A DNA stretch of 64,000 nt from assembly GCA_025174535.1 (NCBI GenBank), contig JALBUN010000034.1, positions 33,501 through 97,500 on the forward strand, read 5' to 3'. Positions 44,706 through 56,191 of this stretch are shown piece by piece (the stretch's first letter is position 1; every line of letters begins with the position of its first letter). Made by a program: the position numbers and the translations under genes. The stretch is from Cantharellus purpuraceus (lineage: Eukaryota > Basidiomycota > Agaricomycetes > Cantharellales > Hydnaceae). Under the pieces are notes generated by a model. It ran no database searches and was not told where the DNA came from. It worked only from the letters and a program-made list of their open reading frames with translations.

Positions 44706-46328
44706 TGTTGATCATAGAGTAGCTCGCATTTGCAAGTCGATGGTGCCAAATAGTGGCATCTGAGGATTCAATTGATGAATGGACTTGATCTTCACTGATT
44801 TTGAGCGGCTCGTCTGTAAACACTGTGAAAGTGAATAAATTATTAATTTTTGAGCCCTGTGCAATGATTGTATTATCCATAAACAAAAAGGAGTGGGTTT
44901 TTGTGAATGATATGTTCACATTGGCGTTGGTGACTCATCTGACCAATAGAAGGTTCACATTAAGTTTTGGCATGTATACTACATCCAGTAGAGTGAATGA
45001 TGCATTGTCAACATCATCAGATGTGATTGTGATGTTGATATTCCCTCATTGATTTGCAGTGAATGACTCTCCACTGGCGGTTTCAATGGTGAGAGGGGGA
45101 ACCATATACATTGTGTCAAAAAGGTTCTTCCTCCCGCATACATGACTGGACACAGCTGAATCCATAAACCAGAGGTGAGGATCATTCTCCATTGATGAGA
45201 ACATAGAGGTGTTGGTGGATATGACCACCTTTGGTACAATTGGAGGATTGGCACTAGATATATGCGCCATAAGTGCAATATTGGGCTTCTTTTGTCCAGA
45301 AGGTTTTGCTGCAGGTGGAGTTGGTGCTTTAGGCACGATAACTTGAGGAATCATAGTAGACTGATTTTGGCGAGGGGGAGAAATGGATGGATTTTTTGAA
45401 GTGCTATTTGATTGAGTCTGATTGCTCCAAGGTGCTTTGCCCTCCATATGGCCTCCTGGCGCATAACATTTGATAATTGTATGTCCACACCTCCCACAGT
45501 TCATACAGCAAAGATTAGAGTAGGAATTTGCCTGGCGAGAGAAAAAAGGACTGGTAATAGATGATGGATTAGTTGTCAAGGAAGTGATGTCTCAATGAAT
45601 TTGGGAGGGATAAAGTGTAGGGACACTATTTCGATTTGTGGTGAAGCTTTAGCAGAAAAGGCTGTAGAAGATTGGGTAGAGAACTCAAGAGCACTGATAT
45701 TAGCTTTGTGAGCCTCCAATTTCTGCTCAATTTGATTAATGTCTGTGTGTATCATCTGAATTGTTTGAGTGATCGATCTCCAAGACTCAGGTACGTTTCG
45801 CAAGATTGTAGCGGCATGAGTTGAGTCTGGAATCTTTTCTCCCATTTTATTGAGCTGATTCCTATATTCTCTCATTGTTGTCAGATAGGAACTGACAGAC
45901 TGGCCTTCAACCATATGATAATTCTCATATCTCATCTGGACAATGCTGATTTTGCTTGGATCTTTAGACCTGAATTTGTTCAGGAGTATCGACCACGCAA
46001 TCGAAGCTTGATCCATCATATCAATAGCATTTTGATATTCGGAGGAGATAGTTAATAAAAGTTGATTGTATGCGGCATTATTCCGATCATGCCATTCGCT
46101 GACAGCTTGTGGGAGAGGGGTTTCTCCAATGAGTTGAACACCTTCAATATTTGTAAGAGTGACTTGTTTCACTGTTGGTAACTCGTCTGTCCCCAGAATA
46201 GTTGCATAAAGTCCCCTGTCATGAGCTGTAGCAAGCAATTCTCTCTTCCATGGGACCCAATTGTCTCTACTCAGCTTTGGCCTGATTTCCCTGAATTTAT
46301 GAACATCATGCTTTTATGGCTGAGCCAT
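44706..46328 (-). pseudogene. Cop2 gag-protease-pre-integrase coding remnant
   Basis: Start ATGGCTCAGCC at 46328, with a stop at codon 5. Then a UBN2-type Gag region (NWVPWKRELLATAHDRGLYA; WSILLNKFRSKDPSKISIVQ; YLTTMREYRNQLNKMGEKIP). After a frame change near 45577 comes a CCHC knuckle, CMNCGRCGHTIIKC, and the protease entry HLWFMDSAVSSHVCGRKNLF, where relatives have DSGAS/DSACS. Further shifts lead to ATIWHHRLANASYSMIN of the pre-integrase domain, at which the copy ends. Confidence 0.85.
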
Positions 46329-46367
46329 TGCAACAAATCAATCGACAGAGTTTGAGATTCTTAATCT

Positions 46368-47190
46368 TGTTAGGAAAAGATGTGGAGGGGTGTTGTGTGT
46401 GAGTGTAAAATGAAGGTGAGAGATGGTGGCGCAATAAATTTTGAATAGAGGAGCAATTACTGCAAGGATGCAGATATATGCGGGGTTGATGGAGAGGTAT
46501 TGTTTAGTAGAGTGATGTTACCAAATATCAGAATATTCGGTTAAGAACTGGGACTTCTGCAAAATATTTGAGCAGAAATGGGAATAGCAACACTTCGAAA
46601 AAGTGTTTGCTTAATAGAAATGGATGTAATGATCCAAATCGTTCGTAATTTGAGATAGTAATAGTTGATGTAATATTTTAATGGGATATGCAAAAGATTT
46701 CAAATTGAATAGGTTGTTTAGGAGTTATTCCAGGAACGACAGGAAGTTGACACAAGCTGTTTGTTTGCAGCTTGGAAGGGATTAAGAATAGTGAATCCGA
46801 TGATAGATACTCATACACAGTTGTAGCTAATATACAATTTGGCAATCACATGATAAGAATGCCTTTTAGTAAGATTGAAACATATGATAAAAGAAATGAT
46901 GCAGATACTGATAATAAGTGATGTCATAGGGAAAAAATTTTTATAGAGAAAGGAGTTTTTACCCATTTGATTTGAGGTTTATGATGAATGAAAATCATCA
47001 TAATACCTCCCTTTTTGAGTAGTAGCCACCCCCGTAGAACGAAAGGATGGCTCACAAAATAAAATCGAAAATCTCATCCTCCTCATTCCTTAATCAAAAA
47101 ATCCCCAAACTTTTCACAACTTTTCCTTATCATAAAACTCCCCCTTCTTACTCCAATAGGTTGTAATAGTACTTGAATAAATTCTTGACA
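46368..47190 (-). repeat. Cop2 5' LTR (823 bp)
   Basis: TGTCAAGAAT...TTTTCCTAACA on the minus strand, followed by AGATTAAGAATCTC before gag. An inverted relative occupies 1-696. Confidence 0.85.
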
Positions 47191-48327
47191 AATTGAAGGT
47201 GGCTGAAAATGCCCTTGCAGCTGCAAGGGGCCATGGGAAAGGCTGTCACACTGGAGGCAACTCAAAGACCAGAAAGATGGACATTGAATGCTGGAAGTGC
47301 AGGAAGACAGGGCATATGAAGGCAGACTGCAATGAGAAGGGGAAGAAGAAGGAAGAAGATTACAAAAAGAAGAACTCTGCCAGCATTGCTACTGAGGGTG
47401 ATGAATGGGTGTTCACAATGATGCTTGTCTCCCAGATATTCCCTCAGGAGGACCACTCACCCAATGTGACAAGGCTGGTTTCACAGTGCTGCTACATGAC
47501 AAGCACTGCACAAGTCATGACCAAAAAGGGACAACTGTTGGCCAGATACCACTCATAGGAGGCCTATACAAAGTTGAGCACAAACAACCTACCAGCTATG
47601 CCAGCACAGCACATGGGACCTTCTCAATAGATGAGGTGCACCATCAAATGGGTCATATCCCCCCCCACTATATAAAAAAGCTGGTGATAAAAGGAGTCAT
47701 CACTGGCATTGAGATAAACAAATGCAGTGTACCCACATTCCACACACCATGTGCAAAAGGAAAAACAATGTGGAAACCCATTCCAAAGGCCAGAACTGGA
47801 CCATGCTCAACAAAATTTGGTGAGAAGACTCACACAGATGTATAGAGACCAACCACCCCCAGGAGCTATGACAGGCATGAATATTTCATCACGTTTAGTG
47901 ATGACTACACTTGTTGGAGCAGAGTGAGCACTATGAAAAGGAAAAGTGACACTCTCACCTGCTATAAGTATTATGAGGCATGGGTGGAAATGCAACATGG
48001 CACAAAGCTCAAGAGACTCCAAAGCGATTGAGGGGGAGAATACACATCTGATGAATTCAATCAGCATCTGAAGTTGAAAGGCACCATCTGAAACCTCACT
48101 GTACATGACACATCAGAACAGAATGGTGTGGCAGAAAGATTGAACTGCATGCTGATTGAGCTTGCTTGGGCAATGCACTATGCAGCAGATCTCCTCAAAT
48201 TCCTCTGGACAGAGTCCATTCAATATGCTGTCTGGCTCAAGAACTGCACAACCACCTATCAACTGGGTGATAAGACACTCTTCAAACTAATGTTCAAGCA
48301 GAAGCCTGACCTCACTAATCTACCAGA
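47191..48327 (+). pseudogene. Cop1 gag zinc knuckle and integrase region
   Basis: The Gag end has CWKCRKTGHMKADC (CCHC) at about 47290-47335. Pre-integrase VHHQMGHIPPHYIKKLVIKG follows, then CAKGKTMWKPIPK and the DDE integrase core: HTDV, FSDDYTCW, LQSD then a stop then GGEYTSDEF, and NGVAERLN with the catalytic Glu. At least three stops lie in integrase, the one in LQSD-GGEY replacing the Arg seen in Cop3 (CGA to TGA). It runs to KPDLTNLPD, where LTR-F is inserted. Confidence 0.88.
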
Positions 48328-48477
48328 TGTTACATCCTGTAACACCAAGTCCAAACTCCAGACCTCCATCTCCTTCATCTCCATCCCCATCAACTCCACC
48401 TCCATCAACCCCAAACTCCATTATTCTCTCTATAAGTAGTTCCTTCTTATGGGTTACAACAAACCTCATGTGATGCA
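48328..48477 (+). mobile_element. LTR-F, short deleted copy
   Basis: TGTTACATCCTGTAACACCAAG...GTGATGCA, flanked by ACCAGA at 48322-48327 and 48478-48483. Compared with the 606-bp copy at 57425 most of the middle is missing. Downstream, Cop1 has also lost several hundred bases of pol that Cop3 retains. Confidence 0.6.
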
Positions 48478-48566
48478 ACCAGAGGGGTTGCAAGTCACAA
48501 GTCTAGACTTATTGCACAGGGATACTCACAAGCTGAAGGGATTGACTACAATGAAACCTTTGCACC
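48478..48566 (+). pseudogene. Cop1 RT, N-terminal piece
   Basis: Reads SHKSRLIAQGYSQAEGIDYN then ETFAP, the conserved copia RT entry. Interrupted by LTR-A with TSD GCACC. Confidence 0.85.
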
Positions 48567-50090
48567 TGTTTTGGAACCTGCAAAATTATGGTGTTAGGGC
48601 AAACTCTAAATCACCACAATTCTGTGAATGAACAGCTGAGAAGAATATCAAATCCTACTGCAGCACAACTCCAGAAACAATTTAACATTTGTACTTTGGT
48701 TACAATCCATTGTAATGGTCAATGCAGACGATATGCAGGAAGGTAATATGTTTCTTAGCAGTAGGGAATGAATAAGACTTCCAGAGTCTAGAGTTCATGG
48801 ACGCCTAGGGGTCCAGATATTCCAAAAAGAGGGAAATGCACTTAGAGGCTAGAGGAAGTAGGTGGATGAATCCAACCATCCAACCAGTGACACTCTGAAG
48901 CAGGTAACAGCAATGTGTAAAGTAGTCTAGCAACTGCTTCACACAAGTTCAAGTTTCTAATGCTCTGCAAAGACAGTACACACTAGCAACTTAAACAAGA
49001 GCACTAATGGCAGGACTATTGACAGATAATCTCACCCTGTAGATTCGTAGTCACGTGAGGTAGATACTACACTCACGCCCAAAGCAGGACAATCACTACT
49101 TCAAGTGCAATCGAATACAGTTACACAACTGTAAGCGACCCTTGAACTGGACAATCAACAGTTACTGAGATATAGAGGATGACACTGTATGTCACTCTAG
49201 TCACACTGATGTGCAGATGATGGGGTAGAAATGGTTATTTATTCATAGGCAGAATGGGCTCCTTTTATATTGTATTTACAGGAGCTGACTAATACTACTG
49301 GAAACTTCTACCTATTAATAGATGGAATCTACTGGAAGCTAGTGGAATATGTGAGAAGGGGGTGGAAGTTTCCTAGCCAATGAGCTGCTTGGATTTGCTC
49401 TGACTCATGGCATGAGTCATGGAAGGAGTCATAGCATGAGTCATGGAAGGAGTCATAGCATGAGTCATGGAAGGAGTCATAGCATGAGTCATGGAAGGAG
49501 TCATAGCATGAGTCATGGAAGGAGTCATAGCATGAGTCATGGAAGGAGTCATAGCATGAGTCATGGAAGGAGTCATAGCATGAGTCATGGCAGGAGTCAT
49601 TGCATGAGTCACCATTACTCAAATAACTTGGTCAATACTTCATTTCCCAGGCTGATTAGCACAGCTATGGGTAGGCACAGCTTCTATTGAACTCTCCACT
49701 GAAAATGGAGTCAGGAGGTGCAGTGGTTGTAAAGATATTGAGCATTTACTGGCAGTGGTGACCAGATTGAGTCGGAGATTGAAATGAGTCATGTGATCGA
49801 AAATGAGTCAGTCATCCAGGTGACTCTGGCTGACTTTGGGGCTGCTGACATCTGCGAAGGTTTGTGGGTCCATGTGGGTCCCAAAGCTTTGCCCAGCAGA
49901 ACAATAAGTTTGTAGACTCATTTCTGCATGGAAAATTCCCGAAAAATTATGAAAAAATAGAGAATATTTGAATGGCCCTGAATCAAGAGAAAGCAGCACA
50001 TATATGCTGATATTTTAAGGCCATGAAGCGAAATTGTACAGTTTCAGGACTTTAAACAAGATCTTTTAAGGGAAAACCAGTTCCCATACA
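48567..50090 (-). mobile_element. LTR-A solo copy (1524 bp) in Cop1 RT
   Basis: TGTTTTGGAACC...GGTTCCCATACA equivalent (here AGTTCCCATACA) with perfect TSD GCACC at 48562-48566 and 50091-50095. It is the longest copy because of an internal minisatellite (49412-49590). Confidence 0.92.
49412..49590 (-). repeat. 24-bp minisatellite inside LTR-A
   Basis: Seven or more near-identical units of ATGAGTCATGGAAGGAGTCA plus TAGC. Other LTR-A copies have only one to three related units at the equivalent place (13100-13240, 6840-6930, 55650-55680). Repetitive peptide frames here are not genes. Confidence 0.9.
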
Positions 50091-51407
50091 GCACCAACTG
50101 CAAAGCTCTCAGCAATACAGATCATAGCTGTACTTGCAGTTAGAAATGATTGGGAGCTAGAGCAGATGGATGTGGACAGTGCTTACCTAAACACCTCCTA
50201 AAGGAGACCATCTACATGTGACAGGCAAAGGGCTATGAAGTCCCAGGAAAGGAATAACATGTGTGCCTCCTGAAACATGCCATATACAGACTGTAGAAGC
50301 TGGACATGAATGATATGAATTACTTTGCAAAATCATGTACAGACTTAGCTTCAAATGATGCCAGGTCAAACATACAGTCTTCTACAAGCATGAAGGGGTA
50401 GACACAGCCTTCATTGCAGCAGATGTGGATGACATGACCATCACTGGAAGCACCAGAGATGCAACCTGCAGGTTCAAAGAGGGACTCAGTTGTGAGGTGA
50501 AAATCAAGGACCTCAGTGACTTATATTAGATGTTGGGCATTGAAGTAGAGAGAGACAGGAAGATGCAAACTATTTCTTTCTCTCAACACACTTACATTAT
50601 AAGAATCCTGGAATGGTTCAGCCTACAGGATGTGAACCCACTGTCCACCCACTAGACCCACATCACCAGCTCACACTCACTCAATGCCCTGACAACCCTC
50701 ATTGGTATGAAGCTATGAGAAACATGCCATACCATGAGGCAATTGGATTCCTCATGTATGCTGCACTTAAGACAAGACCCAACATTATGTTTGTTTTTAC
50801 CTTCCTATCCCAGTTCATGCAAAACCCTAGCCACACCCACTGGGAAGAGATTAAGTGAGTCTTTCACTATCTAAAGGGGACCATCAGTTGAAAGCTCACC
50901 ATAGGAAATAGCAGTCACTGGGGATGGGCTGAGGGTGTAAGACAACACCAGATTGGACTTGAAGGATTTTCAGATGCAGACAGCACTTCACAATACTACC
51001 AGCACTTGATATCAGGATATGTTTCACCATCAACAGTGGGGCCATCTCATGGAGTTCAAAGAAACAATCTATTGTTGCACTATCCACTACAGAAGCTGAG
51101 TATATTGCAGCAACCCATGCAGTGAAAGAGGCACTCTGGATCTGCATGTTCCTCACAGAAATTACCTGGCTGCTTGCTCAACCCATCACCCTCTGATAAT
51201 CAATCAGCTATATCTGTGTTAAAGAACAATTGATTTCATTCACATATGAAGCACATCAATATCTGCTATCATTTCATTCAAGATGTGGCCAAATGCAAGC
51301 TAATTGCCATTCATTACTGCCCCACCTCAGACATGCTCACCAAGGCCCTGCTGGTGCCACAGTTGACCTATGTCACCTAGTCAGGTTGTGCCCAGCTTGA
51401 GGGGGAG
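50091..51407 (+). pseudogene. Cop1 RT and RNase H
   Basis: RT resumes APTAKLSAIQIIAVLAVRND, then WELEQMDVDSAYLN. The catalytic box is AADVDDMTITG (about 50425), matching copia YVDDM. RNase H shows [36 protein letters not shown] sequence around 51060-51125, and the terminal SDMLTKALLVPQLTYVT. Many stops and shifts are present. It ends at the purine tract before the 3' LTR. Confidence 0.85.
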
Positions 51408-51537
51408 TGTTAAGGGAATTTAGTGGCAAGCAGAAGCACATGTGACCAGTTGATACTATACAGTCACACATGCATTACATGACACCTCAGTGAACTTCCT
51501 ATTCACTGAGCCATCATTTAGTCCAATTATCTTAACA
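51408..51537 (+). repeat. Cop1 3' LTR (130 bp)
   Basis: TGTTAAGGGAATTTAG...TTATCTTAACA. It lacks the 104-bp GTGAGC...CTGAG block of the 5' LTR. It retains one hairpin, CTCAGTGAA/TTCACTGAG. Confidence 0.85.
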
Positions 51538-51935
51538 TCTCATGCAATGTGGTTTAGGCACACATTGTACAGAGAGAACATACCAGAATTTCTGGAGACT
51601 CCCTCAGGACAATTTAGTCACATTCCACCAGCAGAAGACAATCAAAATGTCCCAGGGGACAAGTGGCAGAGATATAACACTCTGTCTCCATCACCCCAGG
51701 TGAGAAATGTGTATTTTTGACTAGTAATTCTAATGACTTTGTGTATTGAATTGTCAAACAGGGAAATGATTATGAAAACCCCATGCACAATGGTGCATAT
51801 GGTTGAATTAGGAGGATTGGATGGTTGAATGGAGGTGATTGGATCCTTGCGAGTTAGGCTAGGTGTGTGATCTTAGGCTAGTGTGGCATTCCTTGCCACC
51901 TATAATGCATCTCAAGAAACTGCAATGTCCAGGAG
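51538..51935 (+). pseudogene. Degraded coding remnant, possibly Plavaka-type transposon
   Basis: Short open stretches (ENIPEFLETPSGQFSHIPPA; LATYNASQETAM) lie directly upstream, after removal of the LTR-A at 51936, of the transposase-like piece at 53368. Same strand and apparent continuity suggest one gene; the first 300 bases are not diagnostic. Confidence 0.4.
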
Positions 51936-53367
51936 TGTATGGGAACCACCTTTTCCCTATCAAATTCCATTTATGCAGCACCAATGTGCTATTCTTTGCT
52001 TTTCCATTCCTAAATATCAGCATATATTTGATGCTTGTACCTGGAATGGACTTATTCAAATATTCTCTATTTTTCCATATTTTTCTGGGAATATTCCATG
52101 CAGAACTCGGCCCAGAATCATTTATTTCTGCTGTGCTACAGTTGTGGACCCATAGGCGCCCACAAACCTTCGCGCAGCCGCCTCTCCCCTTTTGGACCAG
52201 GCATTTGGCCTCAATTCAAGCTCAGATGTCTCTCATCAATAAATATTCTGTAACTTAACAACCACAGCCTCTCAGGGCACTATTTTCTGTGCAGATCATC
52301 ACATGACATGTGGCTATCCATGGCTGTGCAAACCAGTGCAGAAAACAGGGTGGACACCCTTCTTTTTGCCTGATCAGTGCCTAGCTCAGGGATCAGATCA
52401 GCTGATGGGTGATCAAATCAGGTGATTGCCTTGGAATATTCTACCCCTTTCCATAACATTCTAGCTGTTTCCTTCTATTATTAGATAGAACTTTCCAGAA
52501 CCATTATTCAGCTCCTGATCAGTGTTAGTGCTGTGATCAGATCCTGTGATTGGCTTGGAATATTCTACCCCTTTCTTCCACCTTCCACAACCTTCCAGTA
52601 GTTTCCATCTATTAATAGGTAGAATATTCCAGAACCATTAGTCAGCCCCTGTAAATACAATATATAAGGAGGCCATTCTGCCTCTGAAAGAATAACATAT
52701 CATCATATTCTACCCATCTTCTGCACATCAGTGTGACTAGAGTGACATACAGTGTCATCCTCTATCTCAGTAACTGTTGATTTCCAGTTCAAGGATCTTT
52801 TACAGTTGTGTAACTGTACTTGATTGCACTCAAAGTAGTGATATTCCTGCTTTGGGCATGAGTGTAGTATCTGCCTCACATGACTACGAATCTACAGGGT
52901 GAGATTGTCTGTCGATAGTCCTGCCATTAGTGCTCTTGTTTAAGTAACTAGTGTGTACTGCCTTTGCAGAGCATTAGAAGCTTGAACTCGTGTGAAGCAG
53001 TTGCTAGACTACTTCACACATCGCTGTTACCCACTTCTGAGTGCCACTGGTTGGACAGTTGGATTCATCCACCTACTTCCTTTAGCCTCTAAGTGCATTC
53101 CCATCTTTTTGGAATATCTGGACCCCTAAGCGTCCGTGAACTCTAGACTCTGGAAGTCTTATTCATTTCTTGCTGCTAAGAAACGTATTACCTTTCTGCG
53201 TATAGTCTGCATTGACCAATACAAAGGATTGTAACCAAAGTACAAACGTTAAATTGTTTCTGGAGTTGTGCTGCAGCAGGGTTTGATATTCTTCTCAGCT
53301 GTTCATTCACGGAATTGTGGTGATTTAGAGTTTGCCCTAACACCATAATTTTGCGGGTTCCAAAACA
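51936..53367 (+). mobile_element. LTR-A solo copy (1432 bp)
   Basis: TGTATGGGAACC...GGTTCCAAAACA, perfect TSD AGGAG at 51931-51935 and 53368-53372. Nearly identical to the inverted copy at 58231-59662, so both are recent. Confidence 0.93.
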
Positions 53368-53473
53368 AGGAGGTTCACAACAATACATACATGTATCCAG
53401 AATCCCAATGCTCTCCTATGCAGAAATATGAAGTAAGCTTGCTGAATGGATGGGAGTTGAAGCAATTGAGAAT
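53368..53473 (+). pseudogene. Plavaka-like transposase remnant, part 1
   Basis: The frame ending KLAEWMGVEAIEN connects across the LTR-C (TSD AGAAT) to DMCPNSCIAYTGPF at 54002. Confidence 0.5.
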
Positions 53474-54001
53474 TGTTACACACTAGGTCCAATTGGGGGT
53501 TGGAGATTGGGTTGGAGATTGGGTTGGAGTTGGAGTGGGAATTGGGGTGCATTGTGGGGGTCGGAACGGACTTGGCTTCAGCTTATGTGCTGCACCCTCA
53601 CTAATACCTGTGTCTGAGATTTCAGAGATGGAGTACAACTTAGATAGTTAGGATCGGACTTAGGAACTAGGTGTTATTCAATATTGAACTGGGGAATGAA
53701 GTCCCCAGTTGGGCAACTTAAATACATATCTGAAATCTAATAATAATTACTCCAGTGATGGGTCTCCAAGGCCGATGGCCTTACATGAATATGTCTGAGT
53801 CTGATGGGGATGGATGTCCAGGTTCCTATGGGGATGCTGATGCATCAATCAGAACCGGAGATGGATGAGCAAGATTTGGCAGTGACAATTGGACAGATAA
53901 ATGGAGACGTGATGGTTTCCAAATGGAGTATAGATTTCATATGCGTGGGAATCTGAGTGGATCAGATGGGGATCTGGGCATTAATGAATATAGTCATAAC
54001 A
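53474..54001 (-). mobile_element. LTR-C solo LTR (528 bp)
   Basis: TGTTACACACTAGGTCC...AGTCATAACA on +, perfect TSD AGAAT at 53469-53473 and 54002-54006. Confidence 0.9.
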
Positions 54002-54318
54002 AGAATGACATGTGCCCTAATTCCTGCATTGCATACACAGGGCCATTTGTACCACTCAATGTCTGCCCAAGATGTCAGACAGGTTGATACAATCTGATCA
54101 TCTTGCACTCCAGTGGTGGAAAGAAAAAAATTGCAAAACAGAAATACTACACAATCCCCCTTGGTCCACAGATACAAGCCTTGTGGTGTTCACTAGAGTC
54201 ATCTAAAAATATGAGGTATTGGTGCCAACATACAAAAGAAATCTGGGAGGAGCTTGGAAAGAATAACAGCATCATTCAAATTATGAAGACTTCTTCCATG
54301 GTTCAGAATACCTCAATG
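54002..54318 (+). pseudogene. Plavaka-like transposase remnant, part 2
   Basis: Reads CPNSCIAYTGPFVPLNVCPR, CQTG then a stop for Arg-like, and KKKIAKQKYYTIPLGPQIQA, LWCSLESSKNMRYW. The cysteine pairs followed by a basic run and a PxGPQxQALW motif match, from memory, the N-terminal region of Agaricomycete Plavaka-type DNA transposases. No catalytic region is present. It ends at an LTR-C fragment. Confidence 0.6.
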
Positions 54319-54605
54319 TGTTATGATTGCATACAAAATCTATACTCCATTTAGATATTGTCACATCTCCATTAGTCCATCTGATCATCACTGCTGTTTC
54401 CACCCATCTGTCTCTGGTTTTGTTGATGCATCAGCATCACCATAGGAACCTGGACATCCATCCCTGTCAGACTCAGACATACTCATGTAAGGCCATCAGC
54501 CTCAGAGATCCATCACCAGAGTGATTATTATTAGATTTCAAATATGTATTTAAGTTGCACTGCTGGGACTTCAGTTCCCCAGTTTGAATATTGAATCATG
54601 TCTAG
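54319..54605 (+). mobile_element. LTR-C fragment (5' part)
   Basis: TGTTATGATTGCATAC...ATTGAATCATGTCTAG, truncated at the LTR-A start. The other half of this LTR is not found after the LTR-A block, so sequence was lost. Confidence 0.75.
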
Positions 54606-55837
54606 TGTTTTGAAACCTGCAAAATTATGGTGTTAGGGAAAACTCTAAATCACCACAATTTCATGAATGAACAGCTGAGAAGAATATCAAATCCTACTGC
54701 AGCACAACTCCAGAAACAATTTAATGTTTGTACTTTGGTTACAATCCCTTGTAATGGTCAATGCAGTTGATATGCAGGAAGGTAATATATTTCTTAGCAG
54801 TAGAGAATGAATCTGACTTCCAGAGTCTAGATTTCATAGATGTCTAGGGGTCCAGATATTCCAAAAAGAGGGGAATGCACTTAGAGGCTAGAGGAAGTAG
54901 GTGGATGAATCCAACCATCCAACCAGTGACACTCTGAAGCAGGTAACAGCAATGTGTGAAGTAGTCTAGCAACTGCTTCACACAAGTTCAAGTTTCTAAT
55001 GCTCTGCAAAGACAGTACACACTAGCAACACAAGAGCACTAATGGCAGGACTATTGACAGACAATCTCACCCTGTAGATTTGTAGTCACATGAGGCAGAT
55101 AGTACACTCACATTCAAAGCAGGACAATCACTACTTCAAGTGCAATCAAATACAGTTACACAACTGTAAGTGACCCTTGAACTGGTAATCAACAGTTACT
55201 GAGATATAGAGGATGACACTGTATGTCACTGTTTTGAAACCCACAAAATTATAGTGTTAGGGCAAGCTCTAAATCATCACAATTCTGTGAATGAACAGCT
55301 GAGAAGAATATCAAACCCTGCTGCAGCACAACTCCAGAAATGATTTAACATTTGTATGGGCCAAGTTCTGCATGGAATATTCCTGAAAAAATATGGAAAA
55401 ATAGAGAATATTTGAATAAGTCCATTCCAGGTACAAGCACCAAATATTTAGGAATGGAAAAGTGAGGTATAGCACATTGGTGCTGCATAAATAGGATTTG
55501 ATAGGGAAAAGGTGGTTCCCATACAGTCACTCTAGTCCCACTGATGTGCAAATGATGGGGTAGAATGGGTTTTTATTCAGAGGCAAAATGGCCTCCTTAT
55601 ATACTATATCTACAGGAGCTGACTAATTCTTCTACCTATTAATAGATATGAGTCATGGTAAGAGTCATAGCATGAGTCACCATTACTCAAATAACTTGGG
55701 TAATACTCTGTTTCCCAGGCTGCTTAGCATAGCTATAGGCACAGCTTCAATTGAACTCTCCACCAAAAATGGAGTCAGGAAGAGCTATGGTTGCCAAGAT
55801 ATTGAGCATTTACTGGCAGTGGTGATCAGATTGGGTC
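54606..55837 (-). mobile_element. LTR-A partial copy, holding a smaller LTR-A
   Basis: Starts TGTTTTGAAACCTGC and follows LTR-A in reverse to about 55837, where it stops at a forward LTR-A beginning TGTATGGG. A deleted LTR-A (55230-55525) is inserted in it. Its far end is missing. Confidence 0.8.
55230..55525 (-). mobile_element. LTR-A deletion derivative (296 bp)
   Basis: Both LTR-A termini are present (TGTTTTGAAACC and GGTTCCCATACA) with perfect TSD GTCAC at 55225-55229 and 55526-55530, but about 1.1 kb of the interior is gone (junction near 55354, ACATTTGTA/TGGGCC). Confidence 0.88.
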
Positions 55838-56191
55838 TGTATGGGAACTGGTTTTCCCTGAAAAGATCTTGTTTATGGTCCCAAAATTGTATATTTTCAC
55901 TTCATGGTCTTAAAATATCAGCATAGACATGCTGATTTTTCTTGATTTAGGGTCATTCAAATATTCTCTATTTTTTTGAGAATTTTCCATGCAGAAATGG
56001 GTTTACAAATTCATTGTCCTGCTGGGCAAAGTTTTGGACCCACATGGACCCACAAAACCTCACAGATGTCAGCAGCTTCAAAGTCAGCAGAGTCACCTGA
56101 TCTACTGACTCATTTTCAATCATATGACTCACTTCAATCTCCAACCCAATCTGATCACCACTGCCAGTAAATGCTCAATATCTTGGCAACC

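Larger units (their letters stand above)
44706..47190 (-). mobile_element. Cop2: 3'-truncated copia insertion with intact TSD
   Basis: Minus strand: 5' LTR 47190-46368 (TGTCAAGAATTT...TCCTAACA), gag, zinc knuckle, protease and the start of the pre-integrase domain, then an abrupt end TGATCAACA at 44706. TSD AATTG flanks it (44701-44705, 47191-47195), and Cop3 has the empty site CATCAATTGAAGGC. RT, RNase H and the 3' LTR are absent. Confidence 0.88.
41304..51537 (+). mobile_element. Cop1: copia element with both LTRs, heavily interrupted
   Basis: LTRs at 41304-41532 and 51408-51537 (TGTTA...CTTAACA); internal order gag, zinc knuckle, integrase, RT, RNase H, then a purine tract TTGAGGGGGAG just before the 3' LTR. 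It holds LTR-C (41816-42323), LTR-E (42327-44321), Cop2 (44706-47190), a short LTR-F (48328-48477) and LTR-A (48567-50090). Flanking pentamers TCTTG and TCTCA match at three positions only, so the TSD is decayed or the flanks are rearranged. The coding frame is closed at many CGA to TGA sites. Confidence 0.88.

Noticed and set aside
49329..49690. Regular direct repeats resembling a CRISPR array or a repetitive protein gene
   Set aside because: Units of 24 bp are contiguous without unique spacers and lie inside an LTR; frames on both strands are open only because 24 is a multiple of three.
51538..51542. TCTCA as the target duplication of Cop1 (with TCTTG at 41299)
   Set aside because: Only three of five positions match; not enough to call a TSD.
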